A DNA stretch of 64,000 nucleotides from Streptomyces pactum (lineage in GTDB: Bacteria; Actinomycetota; Actinomycetes; Streptomycetales; Streptomycetaceae): positions 124,001 to 188,000 of the forward strand of contig NZ_JACYXC010000002.1 in assembly GCF_016031615.1 (NCBI RefSeq). Direction: 5' to 3'. Position 1 is the stretch's first letter; each line of letters begins with the position of its first letter. Under the pieces are notes generated by a model. It was not told the DNA's origin, did not search any database, and saw only the letters and a list, made by a program, of their open reading frames with translations. Of this stretch, positions 32,868 to 42,077 are shown piece by piece. Position numbers and translations under genes: made by a program.

Positions 32868-34592
32868 ATGAGCTACTTCCTGCCGGAGACCGACCCGGTC
32901 CTCACCGCGGCCCGGGGGCTGGCCCTGGCCCACCCCGGCCTGATCGAGGTCAACAGCTCCCCGCTCTACCTGCGGGCCCGCGCACCGCACCCGGACCGCA
33001 CGGTCGGCCTGGTCTCCGGCGGCGGCTCCGGCCACGAGCCCCTGCACACCGGACTGCTGGGCCTCGGCGGCCTGGACGCCGTCTGCCCCGGCGCGATCTT
33101 CGCCTCCCCGCACAACCGGCAGATCTACGAGGCGAGCGTGGCCGCGGCCGGCAGCGGCGGCGTCCTGCACATCGTGAAGAACTACACCGGCGATGTGATC
33201 AACTTCCAGATCGCCGCGGAACGGCTGCGGCACGACGGCATCCCGGTGGCGACGGTCCTGGTCGACGACGACCTGGCCACCGACGCCGCCGACAGCGCCA
33301 CCGGCCGCCGGGGCACCGCCGCCACGACGGTGGTCGAGAAGCTGCTCGGTGCCGCCGCCGACCGGGGCGCGTCGCTGCAGGAGCTGGCCGACCTTGGCGC
33401 CCGGGTCGTGGCCGCGTCCCGCAGCGTCGCGGTCGCCGCCCGCGCCCAGACCTCGCCCACCACCGGCAGCCCGGCCTTCACCCTCGGCGCCGGCACCCTC
33501 GACTACGGCGTGGGCATCCACGGCGAGCGCGGCACCCGGACCATCGCCCACCCCCCGGTGGACGACCTCGTCCGCCGGATGACCGACGACCTCTTCGACG
33601 CCCTCCCCGCCGGCCCCGACGAGGTGCTGGTCGTCGTCAACGGCCTGGGCGCGACGACCGGCCTGGAACTCCACGCCATCGCCGACCTGCTCCACACCCA
33701 GTTGCTCGCGCGGGGCATACGGCCCCGGGTGATGGCCGTCGGCACCTACACCGCCGCGCTGGACATGGCCGGGTTCTCCCTCACCGTCACCCGACTGGAG
33801 CCGGGCTGGACCGAGCTGTGGGCCGCCCCCACCCGGACCCCGCTGGACCTGCCCCGGCGCATCCTCACCGACGACCACGCCCCTCACGCCCCGGCGGCAC
33901 CGTCCCGCCCCGGTGCCACGCCGGAAGCGGCCACCGCCGCCCCCGGTGAGGCCGGCGGCCGTGCGGTCCTCGACGCCTACGCGCGCATCGTCACCCAGGT
34001 GCGCGACAACCTCACCCGGCTCGACCAGCTGGTGGGCGACGGCGACTTCGGCGACAACCTGGCGGGCGGTGTGCGGCGCGCCGTGGAACTGGCCGACACC
34101 ACCGGCGCGGACGGCATGACCGCCCTCGCCGGAGCCTTCCTCGACGACGTCGGCGGCACCAGCGGCCCGCTGTTCGGCCTGCTCTTCCAGCACCTGGCGT
34201 CCGCCGTCCCGTCCGGGGACGGGGCACCGGACCGCGCCGCCCTGGCCACCGCCACCGCCGAGGGCCTGGCGGCCGTGCAGCGGGTCGGCGGGGCGGTCGT
34301 CGGCGACTGCACCCTGATCGACGCCCTCGTCCCGGCCGCCGAGGCACTGGCCGCCGCGGCGGACACCGAGGCGCCGCTCACCGAAGCGGCCCAGGCGGCC
34401 GTCCGCGGTGCGCTGGCCACCGCCTCGCTGCGGCCCCGGCGCGGCCGGGCCAGCTACGTCGGCGACCACGCCATCGGCGTCCCCGACCCCGGCGCCCTTG
34501 CCGCGGCCCTGCTCTACGTCGCCCTGGCCGACGTCCATGAGCCGGCCACGGCCACCCGGCTGCCCGCCCCCGGGTACATCACCCTGCACTGA
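32868..34592 (+). CDS. dhaK: Dihydroxyacetone kinase, fused DhaK-DhaL type
   Basis: A 574-residue ATP-dependent kinase that phosphorylates dihydroxyacetone or a related short sugar. The DhaK part (1 to about 335) has GLVSGGGSGHEPLH, the NYTGDVINFQ loop and His218 (GVGIHGERG), the residue that binds substrate covalently as a hemiaminal. A Pro/Ala-rich linker leads to the DhaL part (about 365 to 574), which has LVGDGDFGDN for Mg-ATP binding, GGTSGPLFGLLF and DCTLIDALVPA. The usual His of GDGDHG is Phe, a common variation. ATG follows ACGGAGGC at a normal distance. A terminator lies directly after the stop, so it is monocistronic or the end of a transcript. Confidence 0.93.
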   Translation: MSYFLPETDPVLTAARGLALAHPGLIEVNSSPLYLRARAPHPDRTVGLVSGGGSGHEPLHTGLLGLGGLDAVCPGAIFASPHNRQIYEASVAAAGSGGVLHIVKNYTGDVINFQIAAERLRHDGIPVATVLVDDDLATDAADSATGRRGTAATTVVEKLLGAAADRGASLQELADLGARVVAASRSVAVAARAQTSPTTGSPAFTLGAGTLDYGVGIHGERGTRTIAHPPVDDLVRRMTDDLFDALPAGPDEVLVVVNGLGATTGLELHAIADLLHTQLLARGIRPRVMAVGTYTAALDMAGFSLTVTRLEPGWTELWAAPTRTPLDLPRRILTDDHAPHAPAAPSRPGATPEAATAAPGEAGGRAVLDAYARIVTQVRDNLTRLDQLVGDGDFGDNLAGGVRRAVELADTTGADGMTALAGAFLDDVGGTSGPLFGLLFQHLASAVPSGDGAPDRAALATATAEGLAAVQRVGGAVVGDCTLIDALVPAAEALAAAADTEAPLTEAAQAAVRGALATASLRPRRGRASYVGDHAIGVPDPGALAAALLYVALADVHEPATATRLPAPGYITLH

Positions 34593-34598
34593 CCGCCG

Positions 34599-34637
34599 CC
34601 GGCGGGCCACGCGCTCCCATCCGCGGGGGCCCGCCGG
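34599..34637 (+). terminator. Terminator of the dihydroxyacetone kinase gene
   Basis: Perfect 10-base arms CCGGCGGGCC and GGCCCGCCGG with a 19-base loop, beginning 7 bases after the stop codon. Confidence 0.6.
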
Positions 34638-34838
34638 ACCGCCCACCGCGCCGGGCCGGTCCCCGTTCCGTACCGGCCCGGCGGGTCGTCACCGCCGGGC
34701 GTCCGGCCCGGCGCCACCGGAGTCCGCGCGGGACGCCGCACCATGGCCGGGCGGGGCGGGCGCGCGCCGTCCCCGGCGCGCGGGCACACCGCCCCGGCCC
34801 CCGCCACCACCCCCCGACCCGAAGGGACCGGCCGCCCC

Positions 34839-35774
34839 ATGACCGCACTCGGCCTCGGCCTCGCCGCCGTCGGCAGGCCCGCCTACCTCACCGGCGGCCG
34901 CGCCGCCGACCTCCCCGACCGCTCGGTGGACGGTCTGCGCAGGCGCTGCCACGACCTGCTCGACCTCGCCCGCCGCCTCGGCGTCCGGCACATCGACGTG
35001 GCCCGCTCCTACGGCCGCGCGGAAGAGTTCCTCGCCGAGTGGATCGCGGAGCGGAACCCGGCCCCCGACGAACTGTTCGTCGCCGGGAAATGGGGCTACA
35101 CCTACATCGGCGACTGGTCCCTGACCGCGCCGGTGCACGAGGTCAAGGACCACTCCCTCGCCGCCTTCCGCCGCCAGCGCGAGGAGACCCGGGCGCTCCT
35201 CGGCGACCGGCTCGACCTGTACCGGGTCCACTCGCTCACCCCGGACAGCCCGGCCCTCACCGACCCCGCGCTGCACCACGCCCTGGCCGGCCTGGCCGCC
35301 GAAGGCGTCCGGGCCGGGATCTCCACCAGCGGCCCGCGGCAGGCCGACGCCGTCCGCGCGGCGCTGGAGATCACGGTGGACGGCGTCCCGCTGTTCAGCT
35401 CGGTCCAGGCCACCTGGAACCCGCTGGAGCCGTCGGTGGCCCCCGCCCTGGCCGAGGCCCGGGAGGCCGGCTGGCTGGTCGTGGTGAAGGAAGGCGTGGC
35501 CAACGGCCGGCTGACGGGGGAGGAGGCGCCCGCCGCGCTGCGCCGGATCGCCGCCGAGCTGGGCACCGGGACGGACGTGGTCGCGCTCGCCGCGGCCTGC
35601 CACCAGCCGTGGGCCGACGTGGTGCTCTCCGGCGCCGCCACCCCCGCGCAGCTCGCCTCCAACGCCGCGGCCACCGCCGTGCGGCTGACCGACGACCACC
35701 TGGCCGAGCTGGCCGGGCTGGCGGAACCGGCCGACACGTACTGGCGGACGCGGGCGGCACGGGCCTGGACCTGA
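34839..35774 (+). CDS. Aldo/keto reductase family protein
   Basis: A 311-residue NAD(P)H-dependent oxidoreductase with a TIM-barrel fold. The catalytic tetrad is visible as Asp53, Tyr58 (HIDVARSYGRAEEFL), Lys84 (FVAGKWGY) and His131 (DLYRVHSL). The C-terminal part carries VVLSGAATPAQLASNAAA, equivalent to the phosphate-binding region, which is less basic than in NADPH-specific members. The ATG at 34839 is 30 codons into an open frame; residues before it are low complexity, and GAAGGGACC lies upstream. Substrate unknown. It follows the dihydroxyacetone kinase gene by 250 bases and could act in the same triose metabolism, which is only an association. Confidence 0.88.
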   Translation: MTALGLGLAAVGRPAYLTGGRAADLPDRSVDGLRRRCHDLLDLARRLGVRHIDVARSYGRAEEFLAEWIAERNPAPDELFVAGKWGYTYIGDWSLTAPVHEVKDHSLAAFRRQREETRALLGDRLDLYRVHSLTPDSPALTDPALHHALAGLAAEGVRAGISTSGPRQADAVRAALEITVDGVPLFSSVQATWNPLEPSVAPALAEAREAGWLVVVKEGVANGRLTGEEAPAALRRIAAELGTGTDVVALAAACHQPWADVVLSGAATPAQLASNAAATAVRLTDDHLAELAGLAEPADTYWRTRAARAWT

Positions 35775-36810
35775 CCGCCGGCGCCGGGTCCGGCCGGCGC
35801 GCCCCGCCGCCCTGCCGGGCCTCGGCGGGGTCCCCGGCCGCGGAACCGGGTCCGGCCGGGCCCTCCACCGGCGGCCCGGAGCGGGTCCGGCTACGGGTCG
35901 TCCGTCCGCCGCCCGCTCCCGCCCGCCCGATTCGCCCGTCGCCCCGCTCCCGCCCGCCTGCGCTCGCCGGGTCCGTCCGCCGCCCGCTCCCGCCCGATTC
36001 GCCCGTCGCCCGCCCGCGTCCGCCTGGGCTCGCCGGGTCCGCCCTGTCGCCCCGCTCGCCTCCGCCCGGGCCGCCGCCGCCCGCCTCGCGCCCAGCCGGT
36101 CCGCCCATCGCCGCGCCCGCTCCCGCCGACTGCGCCCGGCCGGTCCGTCCGCCGCCTGCACCCTCCGGCCTGCCCTGCCCACCGCCCGCTCGCCGCCGAA
36201 TCCGGTTCCGTCCGACCGGTTCGCGGCAGGACCCGGCTCACCCGTCGGCCGCCCTGGGCCCGACCCCTGCGGCCGGCACCGTCCTGCAGCTCGCGCGGCC
36301 CCGGCCTGCCCAGCCCGGCTTCCGCTGGATTCTCCGTCCGTGCGGCCCCCACCCCGGTGGCCGCCCGACCGGGGGTGTCCACCGCCGCGTGCCCACCACG
36401 GCCGTCGCGCCCGCCCACCGCCCGCCCGTCGCCGCGTCCGGTCCGTCCACGGAACGGCGTGCGGCAGGGCCCGGCCCACCCGCCGGCCCAAAGGGCCGAC
36501 CCCGGGATCGGCCCCGCGGCCGGCACCGTCCTGCAGCCCGTGCGGCCGCGTCTCCGCCCCGGGCCGCGGCCTGGCCCCCGCCCGGCTTCGATGCCCGTAC
36601 CCGCCCCGCCCCGGTGGCCGCCCGTCCCTGGGGGCGGTCCGCCGTCGCGTATCCGTCCCGCCCGTCGTCCGGCGGTACGGCAGCCGCACCCGCCCGGCAC
36701 CCGGTCGGGCCGCCGCATCCGTGGGTACCCGGCGCGTGTCCGGCGGTGCCCCGATCCGGCCGCGTCCTCGGTCCGGGGTGCCCGCCGGACCCGGAGGAAC
36801 GTACGAGCAC
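35775..36810. repeat. 1-kb noncoding region with a diverged 247-base tandem duplication
   Basis: No protein-like frame. Two diverged copies of a segment follow each other with an offset of 247 bases: GCGGCCGGCACCGTCCTGCAG occurs at 36269 and 36516, and both copies continue with related CCCGGCTTC and CCCCGGTGGCCGCCCG blocks. To the left (35890-36060) shorter repeats of CGCCCGCTCCCGCCCGATTC-like units occur. The region ends exactly where an N-truncated binding-protein gene begins. Confidence 0.65.
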
Positions 36811-37854
36811 ATGATCAGGGACAGCCGGTCCACGGCCGAGGGCGGCCGGCAGGCGGCGCGGGAGCTGGTACGGGACGAGGACGCGCGGATCGTGGTGACG
36901 CTGGCGGGCACCCAGGTGCTGCCGGCGGTCGCCGACGCCTGTGAGGAGGCGGGCGTGCCGTGCGTGTCCAGCACCTTCCCGTGGCAGGTCTACTACTACG
37001 GGCGCGGGGCCGCGGACACCTCGCCGTTCCGCTTCACCTACCACTTCTGCTGGGGCCTCGACGACATCGCCGCGACCTTCGCCGATCTGTGGGAGCGGCT
37101 GGCCGGTCCCGGGCGGACGGTGGGCTGCCTGTGGAACGACGGCCCGCAGGGCGGCTGGTCGCGCGACCGGGAACGGGGATTCGCCGCCGTCGCGCACCGC
37201 CTCGGCCACCGGCTGGTGGAGCCCGCCGCGGCGTACACCGAACCGGCGGCCGATCTCACCGGCCACGTGGAGACGTTCAGCGAGGCCGGCGCCGACATCG
37301 TCACCAGCGCCGCCACCGCCCGGGACCTGGGCCTGTACCGGGCCCAGGCGGCCGAGCGCGGCGCCACCCCCCGTCTGATCACCTGTTCGCGATGGCTCGC
37401 CTACCCGCCCACGGTCACCCCGGACGGCGGGCGGCCGTCGCACGCGGACGTCGCCACGCTGGTGTACTGGACCCCGGACCACCCCTACCGCTCCTCGCTC
37501 GACGGCCGGACGGCCGCCGAACTGGCCGAGGCCTACGAGCGGCGCACCGGCCGCCAGTGGCTGCAGCCGCTCGGACTGGCCCACGCGCTGTTCGAGGTCG
37601 CCGTGCACGCGCTGCGGACGGCCGCCGACCCCACCGACCCGGCGGCGGTGGCCGAGGCGGTCGGGCGCACCCGGCTGGAGACCGTCGCCGGACCGCTGGA
37701 CTGGACCGGCGGACCGGTGCCGAACGTGGCCACCGTGCGTCTGGCCGGCGGCCAGTGGCAGCCGGGCACCCGGCACCCGTACGAACTGGCGGTGGTGAGC
37801 AACCCGCACATCGAGGGGCTCCCGGTCGGGGCCGACCTGGTGCCGCTGCGGTGA
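36811..37854 (+). pseudogene. N-terminally truncated ABC-type (Leu/Ile/Val family) substrate-binding protein
   Basis: The 347 residues match the family from the first lobe onward: IRDSRSTAEGGRQAARELVRDEDARIVVTLAGTQ corresponds to the region normally found about 70-90 residues into such proteins. Signal peptide, lipobox and first strand are missing and are not found in any frame upstream. The remainder looks intact (GPGRTVGCLWNDGPQGG, DIVTSAATARDLG, LQPLGLAHALFEVAVHALR). GGAGGAA lies upstream of the ATG, so a cytoplasmic remnant could be translated. I infer loss of the 5' end, perhaps through recombination in the neighbouring repeats. Confidence 0.7.
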
Positions 37855-38014
37855 CCGCGGGACCGGGGGCCGGTCACCGTGCCGCACACCCCGCCCGGCC
37901 CCCACCACGAGCCGGGACGCACCGGGCGGCGGTCCGCCCACCGGCCCACCGCCGTCCGGCAGCGGCCCGCGGCACCGGACGGCGCCGCGGGCGGACGCCG
38001 GACGGCCCGCGGGG

Positions 38015-39536
38015 TCAGACCGGCAGCAGCCGGGCCACCAGGTCGCCGAGCTGCCGTGCGTTGCGGCACTCGTGCATCTCCACGATCCGCGCGTAGTCCA
38101 GCGCCACCGAGTCGCCGGTCGGCCACGCCGCCCGCCGCTCCGGGTTCAGCCAGTGGACCCGGCGGACCCGGCCGGCGATGTCCCGCAGGGCCCCGAGGTT
38201 GGGATCGGCCCCGTTGGTCCGCGCGTCGCCGAGGACGAACAGCGCGGTGCGGGGGCCCAGGGTGTCCCCGTACCGGGCCGCGAAGTCGCCCAGCGCGGCC
38301 CCGTAGTCGCTGCTCCCGTGCCACCGGGACACCGACGCCTCCGCGGCGATCCGGGCGGCCAGCTCCGCCGGGTCGGCGGCACCGCGCCGGACCAGGCCGG
38401 TCACCTCGTCGGCCCGGTTGACGAAGGCGAACACCCGGACCCTGCTGAACTGGTCGTGCAGCGCCCGGGCCAGCAGCATGGTGAAGCCCGCGAAACCGGC
38501 CACCGACCCCGACACGTCGCACAGCAGCACCAGTTCGGGCCGCCCGGGCCGGCCGTGGCGCAGCACCGGCCGCACCGGGACGCCGCCGGTGGACAGCGAG
38601 GCGCGCAGGGTCCGCCGCAGGTCGATCCGGCCCCTGGCGGCCCGTCGGCGCCGGGCCGCCAGCCGGGCGCCCAGTTTGCGGCCGAGCGGCTGGACCGACC
38701 GGCGCAGCTCGGCGAGTCGCGCGCGGTCGGCGTGGAGGAAGTCCACCCGGTCGGTGGTGGGCGGCAGTGCCCGCCGCGCGATCTCCTCCGCGCCGCGTAC
38801 CTCGGCCACCCGGCGCCGCGCCTCGGTCCGCACCTCCTCGCGGAACCCCTCGATCCGGCGCCGGATCTCGTCCCGCTCCAGCCGCTCGGTGAACGCCCCG
38901 GGGGCCGCGGCCTCCCGCTCCCGGACCTCCGCGAGCACCCGCGCCAGCAGCGTCTGGGGACGCAGCCGGTCCAGGGTCTGGTGCGCGGACCAACCGCCCT
39001 GCCCGGCCCCGCCGGCCCCCGATCCGCCGCCGGCCCCGGACCCGCCCCGCCCGGGCCCGCCGCGCACGGGCCCGCCGTCCCGGCCGGAACCGCCGCCCGC
39101 CCCCGCGCCGTTCCGCGCCGGCCCGCCGTCCGGCCCGGCGAAGGCGCCGTACCCGCCCAGCGTCTCCACCGCCTCGGCCGCCAGCCGGGGAGAGCGCGGC
39201 CCGGTCATCGGTGGCCAGGGCCGCCGCCAGCCGGTCCCGCAGCTCCTCGGTGCCCTCCCGCCCGCCGGGGGCCCGGCCGCGCGGCGGCGCCGCCCGTGAT
39301 CCCACCCCGAGCGGGAAGTACAGGTCGAAGACCGGGTCGAACACCGCCCGCTGCCCCTGGCGGTGGAGGAGCGTGGCGGCCAGCCCCGCCCGCAGCCGCT
39401 CCCGGTCGGCCAGCCCCAGCACCGCCACCGTCCGCGCCGCGTCCACCGTCTCGCTGGTGCCCACCCCGACGCCCTGCGCGCGGAGCGCCCGGACCAGCCC
39501 GGTGAGGCGGTCGCCGAGGTCCGGTGCCGCGCTCAC
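38015..39536 (-). CDS. CoxE-like von Willebrand factor A protein (one-base frameshift)
   Basis: Partner of the MoxR ATPase. The N-terminal part (from GTG 39536, APDLGDRLTGLVRALRAQGVGVGTSETVDAARTV) and the rest (from about 39190, SPRLAAEAVETLGGYG onward) are in different frames. Removing one base from the C4/G4 run at 39187-39190 restores RAALSRLAAEAVETLGG and gives a continuous protein of 506 residues, the usual size. The vWA domain has the MIDAS motif as LVLLCDVSGSVAGFAG and, later, SDYGAALGDF and FVLGDARTNGADPN. A Gly-rich disordered region precedes GGWSAHQTLDRLRPQTL. These proteins assist metal-cofactor insertion or complex remodelling with MoxR ATPases. The start overlaps the MoxR stop as GTGA. 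Confidence 0.8.
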
Positions 39537-40396
39537 ACCGCGTCCAGATCGAGCTCCGCGGCGGCCTTCTCGATGTCCTGCCGGTGCTTGAGGATCACAC
39601 CCAGGCTCTCCCGCACCACCGTCCCGTCGAGCGAGCCGGCGCCCAGCGCGAGCAGCGTACGGGCCCAGTCCACGGTCTCCGCCACCGACGGCGCCTTCCG
39701 CAGGTCCATCGCCCGCAGCGCGCCCACCACCCGCACCACCGACCGGGCCAGCGCGGCGTCCAGCCCGGGCACCCGGGCGGTGACGATCCGCCGCTCCAGC
39801 TCCTCGTCGGGGAAGTCGATGTGCAGGAACAGGCAGCGGCGGCGGAGCGCCTCGGACAGCTCGCGGTCGGCGTTGGAGGTGAGGACCACGAACGGCCGGC
39901 GGGTCGCGGTGATCGTGCCCAGCTCCGGCACGGTGACCTGGAAGTCGCTCAGCACCTCCAGCAGCAGCGCCTCCACCTCGGCGTCCGCCTTGTCGATCTC
40001 GTCGATGAGCAGTACGGCGGGGCCGTCGTGCCGGATGGCGGCGAGCAGCGGCCGGGGCAGCAGGAACTCCTCGCCGAAGATGTCGGTCCGGGCCCGGTCC
40101 CAGCCCTCGTCCCGCCCGGCGCTGATCCGCAGCAGCTGCTTGGCGTGGTTCCACTCGTACAGCGCGCGGGCCTCGTCGATGCCCTCGTAGCACTGCAGGC
40201 GCACCAGCCGGGCCCCGGCCACCTCGGCGACCGCCTTCGCCAGCTCGGTCTTGCCGACCCCGGCCGGCCCCTCCACCAGGAGCGGCTTGCCCAGCCGGTC
40301 GGCGAGGAAGACGGTGGTGGCCACCGCGGGCGAGGTGAGGTAGCCGGCGGACGCGAGGCGCGGGGCGACCTCGTCCGCCGTCGCGAAGAAGGACAA
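39533..40396 (-). CDS. MoxR family AAA+ ATPase
   Basis: A 287-residue AAA+ ATPase of the MoxR/CoxD class. Walker A is LLVEGPAGVGKTELAKAVAE, Walker B AVLLIDEIDKAD, sensor 1 PFVVLTSNADREL, and an arginine finger lies in SEALRRRCLF. QCYEGIDEARALYEWNHAKQLL is the family-specific insert. With the vWA protein encoded next it should form a chaperone-like pair; in the CO dehydrogenase system such a pair matures the metal centre, but no dehydrogenase genes are in this window. Start is a TTG with GGAGG five bases upstream. Confidence 0.92.
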   Translation of the reverse strand: MSFFATADEVAPRLASAGYLTSPAVATTVFLADRLGKPLLVEGPAGVGKTELAKAVAEVAGARLVRLQCYEGIDEARALYEWNHAKQLLRISAGRDEGWDRARTDIFGEEFLLPRPLLAAIRHDGPAVLLIDEIDKADAEVEALLLEVLSDFQVTVPELGTITATRRPFVVLTSNADRELSEALRRRCLFLHIDFPDEELERRIVTARVPGLDAALARSVVRVVGALRAMDLRKAPSVAETVDWARTLLALGAGSLDGTVVRESLGVILKHRQDIEKAAAELDLDAV

Positions 40397-40742
40397 GATG
40401 ACCTCCGGCTCGGCGAGGCACGGCGTGGCTGACCCCCGTACTCGATCAGGTCACCGGCCCGCCCCACCAGCGGAACGGCGATGATCGTGTCGAACGTCAC
40501 GACACGGCCGCCGCCCCGTTTCGCGACGGCCGGATCGCCGGCCCGACCCACCGGGCCGGCGGGCGGAACGGGTGAATCCGCGGTCCGCCGGCACACGCGG
40601 CCGCCGGACCAGCACTCCGCCGCCCACGGGCCGCCGGCCACCCGCCGCGGAGCGAGGGGGTACCTGCCGGGGGCGCACGCGACGGGGGCCCGCCCGCGGC
40701 CGGGACGGTCGCGGACGGGCCCCCTGGGGCTGAGCGGCGGGA
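40397..40742. other. Intergenic region before the MoxR gene
   Basis: Contains the promoter area of the MoxR-CoxE operon at its left end and the terminator of the carboxypeptidase at its right end (40684-40724). No gene seen. Confidence 0.4.
40684..40724 (-). terminator. Terminator of the D,D-carboxypeptidase gene
   Basis: Arms GGGGGCCCGCCCGCG (40684-40698) and CGCGGACGGGCCCCC (40710-40724) pair with one mismatch; the hairpin begins 18 bases after the gene's stop codon. Confidence 0.7.
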
Positions 40743-41696
40743 CTACTTCTTGAAGCCGTAGTCCAGCAGCTTCTTGGCGTCCGACGCCCGGCTGGTCGCC
40801 GAGGTCGAGGTCAGCACCGTGCCGATGACGGTCTTGCCGTTACGGGTGGCGGAGAAGACCAGGCAGTACTTCGACTCCGGGCCGGAACCGGTCTTGACCC
40901 CGGTGGCTCCCGAGTAGCTGCCCAGCAGCGGGTTGGTGTTCTTCCACTCCATGTAGCGGTAACCACCGTTCTTGGTGGTCACCTTCTGCTTGGTGGACTT
41001 CGTCTTCACGATCGTCCGGAACGTGGAGTACTTCATCGCGCTGCTGGCGAGCTTCGTCAGGTCACGCGGCGTCGAGTAGTTGTTGCCGCGCCCGATGCCG
41101 TCGAACGAGTCGAAGTGCGTGTTCTTCAGGCCCAGGCTCTTGGCCGTGGCGTTCATCTTGCCGATGAACGACTTCACCCGCGCCGCCCGGGTGGAACCGG
41201 TGCCGAACTTGTCGGCCAGCGCGTACGCCGCGTCACAGCCGGACGGCAGCATCAGCCCGTACAGCAGCTGACGCACCGTCACCTTGTCGCCGACGATCAG
41301 CCGGGCCGAGGAGGCGTAGTTGTTGGCGACGATGTAGTCGCTGTACGCCTTCTGGACCGTGACCTTGGCGTCGAGGTTGAGGTTCGGCTGGGCCAGCACG
41401 ACCCGGGCCGTCATGATCTTGGTGGTGGAGCCGGTGGACCGGCGGGTGTCGGCCGCCTTGGTGTAAAGCGTCTTGCCGGTGCCGTTGTTCATCACGAACC
41501 CGCCCTTGGCGGTGATCGAGGGAACCGCCACCGCCGTCTTCGCCGTGGCCGCCCCGGCCACGGAAGACTGGGCCGGCGCGGCTTGCGCGGGGACGGTGAC
41601 CGCCCCGGCAGCCATGACGGCCCCCGCGGTCACGGCGACCGCGGACGCGAAACGGATGCTCTTCACGCTGGTTCTCAAATGGATACTCCCATGCAC
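40743..41696 (-). CDS. D-alanyl-D-alanine carboxypeptidase, family S11
   Basis: A secreted peptidoglycan-trimming enzyme of about 317 residues. The signal peptide is FASAVAVTAGAVMAAGAVTVPAQA. Catalytic motifs are Ser90-Thr-Thr-Lys93 (STGSTTKIM), Ser152-Gly-Cys (LPSGCDAAY, where Asn is usual) and Lys268-Thr-Gly (GVKTGSG). There is no C-terminal membrane anchor. It is unusually rich in Lys, Thr and Asn for this genome. Two starts are possible: GTG at 41696 or TTG at 41678; the latter has GGGAG seven bases upstream and yields a normal signal peptide, so I favour it. Transcribed alone, with a terminator downstream. Confidence 0.9.
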   Translation of the reverse strand: MHGSIHLRTSVKSIRFASAVAVTAGAVMAAGAVTVPAQAAPAQSSVAGAATAKTAVAVPSITAKGGFVMNNGTGKTLYTKAADTRRSTGSTTKIMTARVVLAQPNLNLDAKVTVQKAYSDYIVANNYASSARLIVGDKVTVRQLLYGLMLPSGCDAAYALADKFGTGSTRAARVKSFIGKMNATAKSLGLKNTHFDSFDGIGRGNNYSTPRDLTKLASSAMKYSTFRTIVKTKSTKQKVTTKNGGYRYMEWKNTNPLLGSYSGATGVKTGSGPESKYCLVFSATRNGKTVIGTVLTSTSATSRASDAKKLLDYGFKK

Positions 41697-42077
41697 TGCT
41701 CATGGCCACGCACGTGGCCTGTGGGTAAGACCGGCGAGAAGGCGTGAAGGATGTGCGCCGGGTGTGTGGATTTTCCCGGGGAGTTCAGGTAGAGGCGTCC
41801 GGCCCCGGCGGGACCCGCGACCGGGACGCGCGACAGGGACGCGCGACAGGGATGCGCGACCGGACCCGCGACAGGGATGCGTGACCGCCACGGGCGGGGG
41901 GCGCCACCGGCCCGCGGGCGGCGCGTGACGGTCCGCGGGTGGACACGCGACCGGGCCGCGACCGGGCGGGACCGCGCCACGGGCCCGGGTGCGCCGCGCC
42001 CGGACCGGATATCCCGGCCCGGAGGCCCGGACCGGAAGCCCCGGCCCGGGTCCCGGAACCGGCAGCCGCGGCCCGGG
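41697..42077. repeat. Intergenic region with 13-base tandem repeats
   Basis: At about 41810-41887 six units of GGGA(C/T)GCGCGACA-type 13-mers follow one another (one is 12 long). At 41995-42080 looser repeats around CCCGG(A/G)CCGGAA occur. No gene seen in these 381 bases, which lie between the carboxypeptidase gene start and the 3' end of the FAD-binding protein gene. Confidence 0.65.

Noticed and set aside
35775..36810. Hidden gene encoding the missing N-terminus of the binding protein
   Set aside because: All three forward frames were read by eye; none shows a signal peptide, lipobox or the first strand typical of the family.
41810..41887. CRISPR or direct-repeat origin
   Set aside because: 13-base units without spacers and no replication genes nearby; plain tandem repeat.
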